From contig NZ_CP029188.1 in the NCBI RefSeq assembly GCF_003097515.1, positions 6,616,531 through 6,680,530 on the forward strand: DNA of 64,000 nt. The letters are read 5' to 3'. The notes under the pieces were generated by a model. The model did not search any database and was not told where the DNA came from. It saw only the letters and a program-made list of their open reading frames with translations. Made by a program: the position numbers and the translations under genes. How positions within the stretch are numbered: position 1 is the first letter of the stretch; each line of letters begins with the position of its first letter. This DNA comes from Streptomyces tirandamycinicus. Lineage in GTDB: Bacteria; Actinomycetota; Actinomycetes; Streptomycetales; Streptomycetaceae. Of this stretch, positions 16,765 to 26,174 are shown piece after piece.

Positions 16765-19578
16765 ATGCCGTTCATGCTCCGCGTCGCCGGGCTGCCCGTC
16801 GACAGCGTCCGCGCACTGCGTTGCCCGGCGAGCCGCCGCTGGGCCGACGACGTGCTCGCCGAGACCGAGCGGCTGGCCGCCGAGGGCACCCGCCTCGGCG
16901 ACCTGCTGCACGGGCTGATCGGCCACAACGAGGACGAGTCGTCCCGGCGGCTGCTGCTCGCCCTGCGCCGCGCGGTGTTCAACAACCGGCTGCCCGGCGA
17001 GGCGAGCAGCGCTCTCGCGCAGGTCCGTGCGCACGACCCGGACACCGCGGGGATGCTGGAGAACTGGGTCGCCGACCGCCGCGCACTCGACGCCCGCCGG
17101 TCGGAGGGCGCCGCGCTGGTGGCCCGCGAGACCGGCCGTGCCCGGGCCGCCCTCGGGCGGCTGGCGGGGGAGCCGCGGCTGCGCGGCGGCCTGCTGCTGG
17201 CGTCCCCCACGCTCGACGCCCAACTCGACGAGTGGCGGGGGCGGCTGGCCGCCGACCCGGACCGTACGCCCGGCAAGCGGGACCGCAAGATCGAGCGCTC
17301 CCTGCTGGCGTACCTGTACCGCACGGCGTGCAAGACGAGCCCGTTCAGCACGTTCACCGGTGTGGTGCCGGGGGAGTTCGCGGTGGGGGAGTGCGCGAAG
17401 GTGGAGTCCGCGGCGGGGGAGTTCGCGGTGGCGGAGCCCGCGGAAGAGGAACCCGCGCCGAAGGAGTGGGCGCAGGGCGGTTCGGGGCGCGGCGGGACCC
17501 CGGCCGGCGTGGGCGAGGACCCGGCCTCCGGCGCCCGTGACGCCCTGGCCGTCCACGTCGGCGACGAGTGGACCGGCCGCGCCCGGCTCAACGTGGCCGC
17601 GCTCGGCCGCCTCGCCGACGCGGTCACCGCTGACCCGGCCCGGCGCGCCGATCTGCCTCTCGCCCTCGCGCCGGGCTGGGGCCGCGTCGGCGACCGGGTG
17701 CGCTATGTGCGCCGCTGGGTCACCTCCGGCGACGAGGACACCGCCGTCACCTTCGACGCCGTCCGCGACCGGTTGTTCTTCCTGCGGCGCAGCGGCACCC
17801 TGGAGCGGCTCATCGCGCTCCTGGAGGAGCGCGGCAGCCTCCGCCACGGGGAACTCGCCGCATGGCTCGCCGCCGACCGCGAAGCCACCGAGGCCGAGGC
17901 GGAGCAGTACCTGACCGCCCTGCTCGACATCGGCATGGTCCAGGTCCCCGGACTGCGCACCGCGGTCCACGACACCGATCCGCTGCGCGCCTTCCAGGAC
18001 TCGCTCCGGCTCCTCGGCAGCGACTGGGCCACCGGACTCGCCGAACGCCTCGACACACCGCTGTCCCGCGTGGACCGCTTCGCCGCCGCGACGCCCGGCG
18101 AACGCCGCGAGCTGCTCCACGGCCTCCGGAACGACCTGCACGGTGTGCAGACGGAACTGGGTGCCGGGCGCGGCAGGGTGCCGCAGACGGTGCTGTACGA
18201 GGACGTCGCCGCGGGCCGGGAGGTGCGGCTGCCGCTCGACGCCTGGACGCGCTCGGTGGCGGGTTCGCTCGGCGCGGTCGAACGCGTCCTGCCCGCCTTC
18301 GACCTCACCCTGCCGCAGCGGATCACCTTCAAGGGGTTCTTCCTCGCCCGCCACGGCCGCGGCGGGCGCTGCGACGACCTGCTGAAACTCGTCCACGACT
18401 TCCACGAGGACTTCTTCGACCAGTACCTCTCCTTCACGTCCCGGCGAACCCCCTTCGACGCCGAGGGCCGTTACGTACCGGAGGAGAACTGGCTCGGTCT
18501 GCCCGAGCTCAAGGCCCTCGACGCCGCCCGCCAGACGTTCGCCGAGGGGATGCGCGGCCTGTGGGAGACCCGCGGAAGCGACGGGGAACTCGCCGTCGGG
18601 GAATCGCTGCTGGCCGAGGTCGCGGCCGAACTCGAACCGGTCGCACCGTCGTTCGTGCCCCTGAGCCACCACGTCCAGCTGGCCGTCCCCCGCGACGGCG
18701 GGCCGCTGGCGGTGCTCAACCGGTCGTACGGCGGGGTCTCGTTCCCGTTCAGCCGCTTCGCCGACTGCTTCGAGGGCCTGGAGGACCGGCTGCTGCGGCG
18801 CTCCGTCGAACTCTGCCCGGACGGAGCCGTCCTCGCCGAGGTCACCGGCGGTCCGGTCACCAGCAACCTCAACCTCCACGGACGGCTGACCGAGTACGAG
18901 ATCGTCTGCCCCGGTGAGCGCGCCACCCTGCCCGAGCCGTACAGCCTCCACCTCGACGATCTGCACCTGGTGCACGACGAGGTCGGCGACCGGCTCGTCC
19001 TGCGGTCGGCCCGGCTCGGCCGCGAGGTCGTGCCCGTCTACCTCGGCTACCTCGTACCGCTCGCCCTGCCGGAGCTCCCCCGGACCCTGCTGCTGCTCTC
19101 ACCGAGCTCCATGTCCCCGCTGAACGTGTGGGGCGGTGTGCCCGGGGGCGACCCCGTCGGCGGGGTCACCCGCAGACCCAGGGTCCGGCACGGCAGCGTC
19201 GTGCTCAGCCGGCGAAGCTGGAGCGCACCCGCCTCCGCTCTGCCGCCGCCCGGCAGGGGCCGGACTCAGGAGGAGTGGTTCCTGGGATGGCACTCCTTCC
19301 GGCGCGCCCACCGGCTCCCCGACCGGGTGTTCGTCACCGTGACGGACGGCGGGGCGCGCGGCGCGACCGGAGCGAAGCCGCAGTACGTCGACTTCGACAG
19401 CCCGCTGTCCCTCGCGGCGTTCGAGGCGACCCTCAGAACGGCGGAGGCCCGTGTGGTCTTCCGCGAGATGCTGCCCGACGAGAACGGACTGCACGTGTCG
19501 TCCGCGCGGGGCCGCCATGTCGCCGAACTGGCCGTGGAGACCACGGCCGTCCCCACCCGACCGAAGGGACGACGTTGA
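16765..19578 (+). CDS. Split LanB dehydratase, glutamylation subunit
   Basis: About 937 residues of the lantibiotic dehydratase N-terminal type, which transfers glutamate from Glu-tRNA to Ser/Thr side chains of a precursor. Family features include the N-terminal LRVAGLPVDSVRAL, KIERSLLAYLYRTACKTSPFSTFTG, ITFKGFFLARHG, DFHEDFFDQY and a C-terminal YVDFDSPLSL. Residues about 205-260 hold an extra Glu/Gly-rich insert with GEFAVxE repeats. ATG 16765 has GGTGGGG six bases upstream. ATG 16738 is in frame but has no ribosome site. It lies just downstream of the IS110 remnant. It ends four bases into the next gene, which supplies the elimination function, as in the goadsporin GodF/GodG pair. Confidence 0.9.
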   Translation: MPFMLRVAGLPVDSVRALRCPASRRWADDVLAETERLAAEGTRLGDLLHGLIGHNEDESSRRLLLALRRAVFNNRLPGEASSALAQVRAHDPDTAGMLENWVADRRALDARRSEGAALVARETGRARAALGRLAGEPRLRGGLLLASPTLDAQLDEWRGRLAADPDRTPGKRDRKIERSLLAYLYRTACKTSPFSTFTGVVPGEFAVGECAKVESAAGEFAVAEPAEEEPAPKEWAQGGSGRGGTPAGVGEDPASGARDALAVHVGDEWTGRARLNVAALGRLADAVTADPARRADLPLALAPGWGRVGDRVRYVRRWVTSGDEDTAVTFDAVRDRLFFLRRSGTLERLIALLEERGSLRHGELAAWLAADREATEAEAEQYLTALLDIGMVQVPGLRTAVHDTDPLRAFQDSLRLLGSDWATGLAERLDTPLSRVDRFAAATPGERRELLHGLRNDLHGVQTELGAGRGRVPQTVLYEDVAAGREVRLPLDAWTRSVAGSLGAVERVLPAFDLTLPQRITFKGFFLARHGRGGRCDDLLKLVHDFHEDFFDQYLSFTSRRTPFDAEGRYVPEENWLGLPELKALDAARQTFAEGMRGLWETRGSDGELAVGESLLAEVAAELEPVAPSFVPLSHHVQLAVPRDGGPLAVLNRSYGGVSFPFSRFADCFEGLEDRLLRRSVELCPDGAVLAEVTGGPVTSNLNLHGRLTEYEIVCPGERATLPEPYSLHLDDLHLVHDEVGDRLVLRSARLGREVVPVYLGYLVPLALPELPRTLLLLSPSSMSPLNVWGGVPGGDPVGGVTRRPRVRHGSVVLSRRSWSAPASALPPPGRGRTQEEWFLGWHSFRRAHRLPDRVFVTVTDGGARGATGAKPQYVDFDSPLSLAAFEATLRTAEARVVFREMLPDENGLHVSSARGRHVAELAVETTAVPTRPKGRR

Positions 19579-20837
19579 CCACGACCGCCGCCGACGGCAC
19601 ACAGCCCGCCCACGGTTCCCCGGCCGCCTCCGGTACCGGCCCCGGTCCCGGCCCTGCCTCCGCCTCCGGTTCCGGTCCCGGTTCCGGCCCTGCCTCCGCC
19701 TCCGGTCCTGGTTCCGACTCCGGGGCTGCGTCCGGAGCTGCGCCCGGTGCCACCTCCGGGTTCGGGCCTGCTCCGGCCGTGGCCCGGGACTGGCAGGCCA
19801 CCCATGTCTTCTACGCGGCCAACCCCCGGCCCATGCTCCTGCAGTGCATCAGGCCCCTGGTGGCCGGCCTGGAGGCGGACGGGCTGATCTCCGGCTGGTT
19901 CTTCATCAACTACTGGCTGGAGGGGCCGCACGTCCGGCTGCGGCTGAAGCCCTCCTCCGCGCAGGCCGCGCCGGAGGTACGCCGCCGTACCGAGGAGGCC
20001 TTGGACGCCTTCCTCGCCGAACGCCCCGCCCTCTACGAGGTCGACTCGGGCTTCCTCAACGACTTCTACAACACGCTGTTCGACATCGAGTTCCCCGGCG
20101 CGGAGCGTGGCCACTACACCGACGCCCAGGGCCGGATGCGGCTGCGCCCCAACAACTCCCGCAGCGCGGAGCCGTACGAGCCCGAGTACGGCAAGTACGG
20201 AGGCCCCGCGGGAGTCGCCCTCGCCGAATGGCACTTCCGCCACTCCAGCGACCTGGTCGTCGACGCCTTCCGCACCAAGAACCTGCATCTGCGCACGGTG
20301 CTGCTCGGCACGTCCGCACAGCTGATGATGGTCATGTCCGGCACGTTCCTCCACGGGGACACCGAGCTCGCCGACTACCTGGACAGCTACTACACCTTCT
20401 GGCACCGGGCCTTCCCCGGCACGGGGTTCATCGGCAGCGAGGAGTACGACCGCAACTACGCCGCCATGGCCCCCTCACTGGCCGGGCACTTCACCCGCGT
20501 CCGTGCCGCCACCCGCGACGGAGCACCGGGCAGACTGCCGTCGTTCCTGGCCGGCTGGGCCGAGCACTGCGCCGAACTGCGCACCCGCGCCGAGAAGCTG
20601 GCCACCGACGGCGACCTGGTGTTCCGCTCCTGGGACGGCGCGCGCGACGAACACGTCACCGACCCGGCGGCCGCACTCCCGCTGCTGCTCTCCCCGTACA
20701 TGCACATGACCAACAATCGGCTGCACGTGACCATCAGGGACGAGGCGTACCTCGCGCACGTCCTGAGCCGCGCCCTGCGCGAGCCCGGACCCGTACGCGA
20801 GCCCGGACCCGGACCCGGCCCCGGGGAGGCGCGGTGA
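19575..20837 (+). CDS. Split LanB elimination subunit (SpaB_C/thiopeptide-type domain)
   Basis: A 420-residue protein. After a Gly/Ser/Pro-rich leader of about 70 residues, the rest matches the SpaB C-terminal/thiopeptide-type bacteriocin domain (WQATHVFYAANPRPMLLQ, WFFINYWLEGPHVRLRLKP, YEPEYGKYGG, SPYMHMTNNRLHV). In split LanB systems this domain eliminates glutamate to leave dehydroalanine or dehydrobutyrine. A relative makes the pyridine of thiopeptides. Because it follows the glutamylation subunit with a TTGA overlap and is the only such protein here, elimination is the better reading. The start is an uncommon TTG. No ATG or GTG lies near the junction. Confidence 0.88.
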   Translation: MTTTAADGTQPAHGSPAASGTGPGPGPASASGSGPGSGPASASGPGSDSGAASGAAPGATSGFGPAPAVARDWQATHVFYAANPRPMLLQCIRPLVAGLEADGLISGWFFINYWLEGPHVRLRLKPSSAQAAPEVRRRTEEALDAFLAERPALYEVDSGFLNDFYNTLFDIEFPGAERGHYTDAQGRMRLRPNNSRSAEPYEPEYGKYGGPAGVALAEWHFRHSSDLVVDAFRTKNLHLRTVLLGTSAQLMMVMSGTFLHGDTELADYLDSYYTFWHRAFPGTGFIGSEEYDRNYAAMAPSLAGHFTRVRAATRDGAPGRLPSFLAGWAEHCAELRTRAEKLATDGDLVFRSWDGARDEHVTDPAAALPLLLSPYMHMTNNRLHVTIRDEAYLAHVLSRALREPGPVREPGPGPGPGEAR

Positions 20838-22078
20838 CCGCCCCGGCCGTACCGGCGCGCTACCGTCCCGCGCTCCGCCCCGGGGTGCTCCTCAGCGATC
20901 CGCTGCTCCACGGACCGGACCTCGTCCATCTGATCAAGAACACCGGGAGCGGAAAGTCCTTCAAGGTCGGCCCACGGGAACACTTCCTGATCTCCCGCAT
21001 GGACGGCACCCGGACCGTGGAGGAGATCGGGGCCGACTACGCGGGGCGGTTCGGGCGGCGCCTCGGGGACTCCCACTGGCGGTCGCTGCTGGCACTCCTC
21101 GGCTCCCGCGACCTCCTCGCGGGCCACTCCGGTGCCACCTCCGCGCCGGGGGGCCGCTCTGCCGGATCCCCGGTCGCGCCGGGGGGCCACACGGCCGGTC
21201 CCCGCTCGACGCCGGCGTCCGCCCAAGCGCCCGGCTCCCACTCTCCCTTGGAGGCCGCGTCCCGCTCGACCGCCCCGTCCGGCGCCGAAGCGCCCGCCGT
21301 CCGGGGACTGCTGCGCGGCAGCGTCCGCCTCGTCGCGGACGCGGACGCGACCGCGACCCGGCTCCACCGCACCGTCCGGTACCTGCTCTCACCCGCCGCG
21401 CTGCTGCCGCTGCTGGCGCTGACCGCCGTCATGGAGACCACCCTGGTGCTGCGCCTCGGTGAGCTCCTCGACGCCACCGCCGCCCTGTTCACCGCCCCGG
21501 CACTCCTGCTCGCGGTCGCCACGCTGCTGTGGCTGAGTACCGCCCTGCACGAACTCGCCCACGGCGTCCTCGCGCACCACCACGGCGGCCGGGTGTCCGA
21601 GATAGGGCTGCGCTGGCGCCTTCCCGTGGTCATCATGTACTGCACCGTGGACGACTTCCTCCATCTGCCCGGAAGGCGAGGCAGAATCGCCACCGCCGCG
21701 GCGGGCGCCGCGATGAACCTGCTGTTCCTGCTGCCGTTCTTCGCCGTCTGGGCGCTCGCCCCGCTCGACCAGGCCACCCGGCAGGCGGTCGGCGCGCTCC
21801 TGCTGCTCGGCAGCGTGCAGGCGTTCACGATGCTGCTCCCGCTGCCGCCCCTCGACGGGTACCGGATCGCCGCCCAGCTCCTGGGCGCCACCGGACTCGC
21901 GGCTTCCACGGCCGTGTACCTGAGACTCCTGCTCCGGCGCGACCCGGCCGCCGCCCGCTACCCCCGGCGGGCCCGTCGCGCCTACACCGCCTACGGAGCG
22001 GCCGTCGCGCTGACCCTCGTCCTGCTCGCGGCCGCCGCTTCGGCCGCGGTCCACCACTACCTCACCACCGCGCCGTGA
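20834..22078 (+). CDS. PqqD-like recognition domain fused to M50 zinc metalloprotease
   Basis: A 414-residue membrane protein. Residues about 15-95 resemble a PqqD-type RiPP recognition element (LSDPLLHGPDLVHLIKN, FLISRMDGTRTVEEIGADYAGRFG). A low-complexity linker leads to about six membrane helices. The M50/site-2-protease zinc motif HELAHG lies in a helix (LWLSTALHELAHGVLAHHHGG), and the second metal site is LPPLDGYRI. Fusion of a leader-binding domain to an intramembrane protease makes it a strong candidate for leader cleavage or for coupling maturation to export. It overlaps the previous stop by four bases (GTGA). The role is inferred. Confidence 0.85.
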   Translation: MTAPAVPARYRPALRPGVLLSDPLLHGPDLVHLIKNTGSGKSFKVGPREHFLISRMDGTRTVEEIGADYAGRFGRRLGDSHWRSLLALLGSRDLLAGHSGATSAPGGRSAGSPVAPGGHTAGPRSTPASAQAPGSHSPLEAASRSTAPSGAEAPAVRGLLRGSVRLVADADATATRLHRTVRYLLSPAALLPLLALTAVMETTLVLRLGELLDATAALFTAPALLLAVATLLWLSTALHELAHGVLAHHHGGRVSEIGLRWRLPVVIMYCTVDDFLHLPGRRGRIATAAAGAAMNLLFLLPFFAVWALAPLDQATRQAVGALLLLGSVQAFTMLLPLPPLDGYRIAAQLLGATGLAASTAVYLRLLLRRDPAAARYPRRARRAYTAYGAAVALTLVLLAAAASAAVHHYLTTAP

Positions 22079-22120
22079 CGGCCCTCGGGCCGCGTTTCCG
22101 CACCCACGAAGGAGAGTTCC

Positions 22121-23053
22121 ATGCCCCCCACCGCCGGCCCGCAGGACGACCCCGCCGTCGTCCTTGACGACGTGCACAAGCGCTACGGCGCCGTCCAGGC
22201 CGTCGACGGCGTGTCCCTGACCGTCCCCCGCGGTGAGTTCTTCGGACTGCTCGGGCCCAACGGCGCCGGCAAGACGACCCTCGTGGAGATCATGGAGGGG
22301 CAGCGGCGTGCGGACTCGGGCGGCATCGCCGTCCTCGGGCACAGCCCCTGGCCCAGGAACCCGGCACTCCTCGCCCGCATAGGCGTCCAGACCCAGTCGT
22401 CCGCGTTCTTCGTCCGGCTCACCGCACGGGAGCACCTGCGCACGGTGGCCGCCCTGTACCGCGTGGACGACGCCGCCGCCGAGCGCGCGCTGGCCTCCGT
22501 CGGCCTCACCGAGCACGGCGGCGCCCGTGTCGACGACCTCTCCGGGGGGCAGCGGCAGCGGCTCGCCATCGCCTCCGCCCTGGTCCACCAACCCGAACTG
22601 ATCTTCCTCGACGAGCCGACCGCGGCCCTCGATCCGCAGGCCCGCAGGGCGCTGTGGCAGGTGCTGCGCGATCTCAAGGGCGAAGGCCGCACCATCGTCT
22701 ACACCACCCACCACCTCGACGAGGCCGAGGAGCTGTGCGATCGGGTGGCGATCCTCGTCGGCGGCCGTGTCGTCGCGCTGGACAGCCCGGGCAGGCTGAT
22801 CGAGCAGGGCAGCCCGACCACCCGGCTGCTCGTTCCCGCCGAGCGGCTGGACCTGGAGACGGCCCGGGGCATCCCGGGTGTCGAACGCGCCACCCTCGAC
22901 GGCGACTCGGTGGTGCTGGAGACCCTCGACGCCGGAAGCGTGCTCGCCGCGGTCGACGCCGTCGCGGGACTCCGCGGAGTCCGCACCCGCACCGCCGGAC
23001 TGGAGGACGTCTATCTCCAGCTGACCGGCGTGCCTGAGGACCCCAGCGCGTAG
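22121..23053 (+). CDS. ABC exporter ATP-binding subunit
   Basis: A 310-residue ATPase with all motifs: Walker A GPNGAGKTT, Q-loop VQTQSSAF, signature LSGGQRQR, Walker B LIFLDEP and switch His in TTHHLDEAEELCDR. The C-terminal 80 residues are of the DrrA/CcmA type. GAAGGAGA precedes ATG 22121. With the permease at 23264 it forms an ABC-2 type exporter that probably secretes the mature peptide and may give self-resistance. Confidence 0.95.
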   Translation: MPPTAGPQDDPAVVLDDVHKRYGAVQAVDGVSLTVPRGEFFGLLGPNGAGKTTLVEIMEGQRRADSGGIAVLGHSPWPRNPALLARIGVQTQSSAFFVRLTAREHLRTVAALYRVDDAAAERALASVGLTEHGGARVDDLSGGQRQRLAIASALVHQPELIFLDEPTAALDPQARRALWQVLRDLKGEGRTIVYTTHHLDEAEELCDRVAILVGGRVVALDSPGRLIEQGSPTTRLLVPAERLDLETARGIPGVERATLDGDSVVLETLDAGSVLAAVDAVAGLRGVRTRTAGLEDVYLQLTGVPEDPSA

Positions 23054-23263
23054 CCGACCCCGACCTCGACCGGAACCCGCCCCGACCCGAACCGGCCCCG
23101 GGCCGAACCGCCCCAGGCCGCCGCCAGGTGCAGGAACCACCGGCACCGACCCTGCCCCAGCTCCCAGCCGCACCTTCCCTGCCCCCGCCCTACCCCTTCC
23201 CCCGCCCCGCCCCGCCTCCCGCCGGCGCCGAACGCCGGCCGACGAACCACGGAGACCTCCGCC

Positions 23264-24016
23264 ATGAGCGCCTACGCCGCGCTGACCACCGCCGGATACC
23301 GGGCCTACACCCGGGACCGGACCACGCTCTTCTTCACCTTCGCCTTCCCCCTGCTGTTCCTCGTCGTCTTCGGCCTGATCTTCAGCGGGCAGGACGTCGA
23401 GCAGAGCGGCCGGCCGTACATCGAGCACATCGCCCCCGGCGTGCTCGCCTGGGGTGTCGGCAACGCCGCCGTGTTCGGGGTCGCGTTCGTCCTGATGCAG
23501 TGGCGCCGCGACGACATCCTGCGCCTCATCCGGATGACGCCGACGCCCGTCTCCGCGGTCATCGCGTCCCGTTACGTGGTGGCGGTCGCCGTCGGTGTCG
23601 TCCAGGCCGTGCTGTTCGTCGCCGTGGCCATGCTGCCGTTCTTCGGGCTGGGCGTCGCCGGGAGCTGGCCGCTGGCGCTGCCCGTGCTCGTCCTCGGCAT
23701 CACGGCCTTCCTGATGCTGGGAGTGATCGTCGGCTCGTACGCCAAGACCCCCGAGGCCGTCGCCGCGGTCGCCAACTGCCTGATGATCCCGATGGCGTTC
23801 CTGTCCGGCTCGTTCCTCCCGCTGGACATGATGCCGGACTGGATGCAGACCCTGTCGCGGGTGCTGCCGCTGCGCTACCTCAACGACGGTGTCTCGGGCG
23901 CGCTCACCGGCGGCAGCACCGGCGGAGTCCTCCTCGACTGCGGTGTACTCGCCGGCTTCGCCGTGGTGCTCGGCGCCGTCGCCGTCAGGACGTTCCGCTG
24001 GAGCGACTCGTCATGA
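23264..24016 (+). CDS. ABC-2 type exporter permease
   Basis: A 250-residue membrane protein with about six helices: a first segment (TTLFFTFAFPLLFLVVFGLIF), then VLAWGVGNAAVFGVAFVLMQWRRDD, and the ABC-2 hallmark LPLDMMPDWMQTLSRVLPLRYLNDG near residue 187. It pairs with the ATPase at 22121, separated by a 210-base C-rich spacer. Its stop overlaps the start of YcaO 2 by four bases, so export and modification are translationally linked. Confidence 0.93.
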   Translation: MSAYAALTTAGYRAYTRDRTTLFFTFAFPLLFLVVFGLIFSGQDVEQSGRPYIEHIAPGVLAWGVGNAAVFGVAFVLMQWRRDDILRLIRMTPTPVSAVIASRYVVAVAVGVVQAVLFVAVAMLPFFGLGVAGSWPLALPVLVLGITAFLMLGVIVGSYAKTPEAVAAVANCLMIPMAFLSGSFLPLDMMPDWMQTLSRVLPLRYLNDGVSGALTGGSTGGVLLDCGVLAGFAVVLGAVAVRTFRWSDSS

Positions 24017-25968
24017 CCACCGCCGCTTCCCCGACCGCCGCCACTTCACCGACCAGCGCCCTCCAGGACGGGCTCGCCGCCCGGCGCACCGTGCTCGGGG
24101 CCGCCGCCCTCCCCGCACCGCTCGTCGTGCCCCTCGGCGCCGCGGACGTCCTCGGCACCGGCGCCCCCGACCCGTACGCCGCCACCCGGCCCCGGGCCAA
24201 CGTCCAGCTGACCGCCCGCGCCGTCCTGATCGGCCCCTGGGGCGGGGCCCGTGAACCGGCGTGCGGTCAGTGCCTCGCCATGCGCTGGCAGCGACTGCGC
24301 AGCCGTTCCGAACGGGAGGCGCTCGAACGCGGCCGGACGCCGCACGGCGCCACGGGCTGGCCGCTGCTCACCCCCTACGCCGTCGACGCGGTGTGGGCCG
24401 TGTACCGGGCCGCCCTGGGCGGAGAGCTCTCGCCACCGGCGGAGGCCCCGGCCGACCGGACACTGCCCCAGGTGACCCGCGTCGATCTGGGGACCCTCGC
24501 GACCGTGACCTTCCCCCTGCTGCCCGAACCCCTCTGCCCGTCCTGCGTCACGACCGTCCCCGAGACCGCGGACGCCGCCCCGGCCCGGCTGCGGCCCGCC
24601 CCCAAACCGCACCCCGGCCGCTACCGGCTGCGCCCGGCCTCCTCGTACGCCCTCCCCGAACAGGCGCTCGCCAACCCCGTCTGCGGAGCGCTCGGCGCCC
24701 GCACCTGGATCAACCCCGCCTCGACCACCACCGCCCCCGTCGCCGGGACCAACTTCGTCCGCGGCTACGCCGGCCTGAACGACGTGACCTGGAGCGGCCA
24801 GGCCAACAGCTACGCCGCCAGCCGTACGCTGGCCCACCTGGAGGGCCTGGAACGCTACGCGGGCACCCACCGCCGCCGCGGCACCACCCCCGTGACGGCC
24901 TCGTACGACGACCTCGTCGCCGCGGGCACCCCGGCCCTCGACCCCGCGGCACGCGGCCTCTACGCCCCGGAGACCTATGCGCGCGACCCGCTCGTCAGCC
25001 CCTTCGACCCGGCCCGGGAGATCCCCTGGGTCTGGGGCCGTTCGCTGCGTGACGACCGGCCGGTGCTCGTCCCCGCCCGCCTCGCCCACTACAGCGTGGG
25101 AACGGACGCGGACAACTTCGTCTTCGAGTGCTCCAACGGCTGTGCGACCGGCGGCAGTCCGGAGGAGGCGATCCTCTTCGCCCTGCTCGAGATCATCGAG
25201 CGCGACGCGTTCCTGCTGGCCTGGTACGGGCGCGCCCCGCTCACCGCGATCGACCTCCGCAGCTGCCGGCGCGCCTCGATCCGCGCCATGACCGACCGGG
25301 CGGCGCTGCACGGCTACGACGTCCTCGCCCTCGACACCACCATGGACCTCGCCGTGCCCGTGGTCACCGCGCTCGCCGTCCGCCGCGACGGCGGCCCCGG
25401 CACCCTGTCCTTCGCGGCAGCGGCCGGATTCGACCCCGAGGAGACCGTCGAGTCCGCGCTCTCGGAGGTGCTCACCTACATCCCGCACCTTCCGCACCAG
25501 GTGGCCGACCGCCGCGGCGAACTCCTCGACATGGCTCGGGACTACGCCAAGGTGCTCCACCTCAAGGACCACGCCCAGCTGTTCGGCCTGCCCGAGATGG
25601 CGGTCCACGCGCGGGAGTTCCGGGAGCCGGTGGACGTGCTGCCGCTGGACGCGGCGTTCCGCGACTGGACGGACTCCGTGCGGCCTCGGACCGGCGACCT
25701 CCGCGACGATGTGCGCTTCCTGGTCCGGCGTCTCGCCGACGCCGGACTCGACGCCGTCGTCGTGGACCAGACGACCCCGGAGCAGCGCCGGTCGGGTCTG
25801 CACACGGTCGCCATGGTCGTTCCCGGCATCCTGCCGCTGGACTTCGGCTGGTCACGGCAGCGGGCCCTGCTGATGCCGAGGCTGCGGACCGGGCTGCGCG
25901 ACGCGGGACGGCGCCCGGACCTGCTGCCCGGATCGGAGATCAGGGCCGTGCCGCATCCGTTTCCGTGA
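24013..25968 (+). CDS. YcaO cyclodehydratase 2 (azoline-forming)
   Basis: A 651-residue paralogue of the YcaO at 11225, with the same layout: N-domain zinc pairs PACGQC and CPSC, ATP motifs EGLERYAG and CSNGCATGGSPEEAILFALLEIIERDAF, and a PHPFP tail. The tail and the lack of a TfuA gene argue for azoline formation rather than thioamidation. It lacks the expanded Asp/Arg repeat of YcaO 1. Two complete enzymes of this type beside one E1-like partner suggests division of labour, for example Cys versus Ser/Thr or different core positions, but that is inference. Confidence 0.93.
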   Translation: MTTAASPTAATSPTSALQDGLAARRTVLGAAALPAPLVVPLGAADVLGTGAPDPYAATRPRANVQLTARAVLIGPWGGAREPACGQCLAMRWQRLRSRSEREALERGRTPHGATGWPLLTPYAVDAVWAVYRAALGGELSPPAEAPADRTLPQVTRVDLGTLATVTFPLLPEPLCPSCVTTVPETADAAPARLRPAPKPHPGRYRLRPASSYALPEQALANPVCGALGARTWINPASTTTAPVAGTNFVRGYAGLNDVTWSGQANSYAASRTLAHLEGLERYAGTHRRRGTTPVTASYDDLVAAGTPALDPAARGLYAPETYARDPLVSPFDPAREIPWVWGRSLRDDRPVLVPARLAHYSVGTDADNFVFECSNGCATGGSPEEAILFALLEIIERDAFLLAWYGRAPLTAIDLRSCRRASIRAMTDRAALHGYDVLALDTTMDLAVPVVTALAVRRDGGPGTLSFAAAAGFDPEETVESALSEVLTYIPHLPHQVADRRGELLDMARDYAKVLHLKDHAQLFGLPEMAVHAREFREPVDVLPLDAAFRDWTDSVRPRTGDLRDDVRFLVRRLADAGLDAVVVDQTTPEQRRSGLHTVAMVVPGILPLDFGWSRQRALLMPRLRTGLRDAGRRPDLLPGSEIRAVPHPFP

Positions 25969-26098
25969 CGGGCAACCCGGGGGCGGGTGGGCCGTGCCGC
26001 CAACCCGGCGCGGTCCGAACCGCCGGCGCCGTGCCCGGTGCGGCGCCGTGCTCGCTGTGGCACGGTCCGAAGCGGCGTCGTCCGCCCGGGTACGCCGA

Positions 26099-26140
26099 CG
26101 GCCTCCCGCCCCGCGGAAACGCCCGCGGGGCGGGAGGCCG
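26099..26140. terminator. Perfect 18-bp hairpin between convergent YcaO 2 and precursor genes
   Basis: The arms at 26099-26116 and 26123-26140 are exact inverse complements (CGGCCTCCCGCCCCGCGG and its complement) around a six-base loop AAACGC. There is no T-tract on either side, which is usual for Streptomyces terminators. It lies about 130 bases after the YcaO 2 stop and 35 bases after the precursor stop, so it probably ends both transcripts. Confidence 0.75.
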
Positions 26141-26174
26141 TGGCCCGTCCGGCGGACGGCACGCGCTCCCGGGA

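Noticed and set aside
19575..20837. Thiopeptide [4+2] pyridine synthase
   Set aside because: Only one SpaB_C-type protein exists and it overlaps the glutamylation subunit, so the elimination half of a split LanB explains it better. A trifunctional role cannot be fully excluded.
24013..25968. Thioamide-forming YcaO
   Set aside because: No TfuA partner, and the C-terminus is PHPFP, the azoline-type tail.
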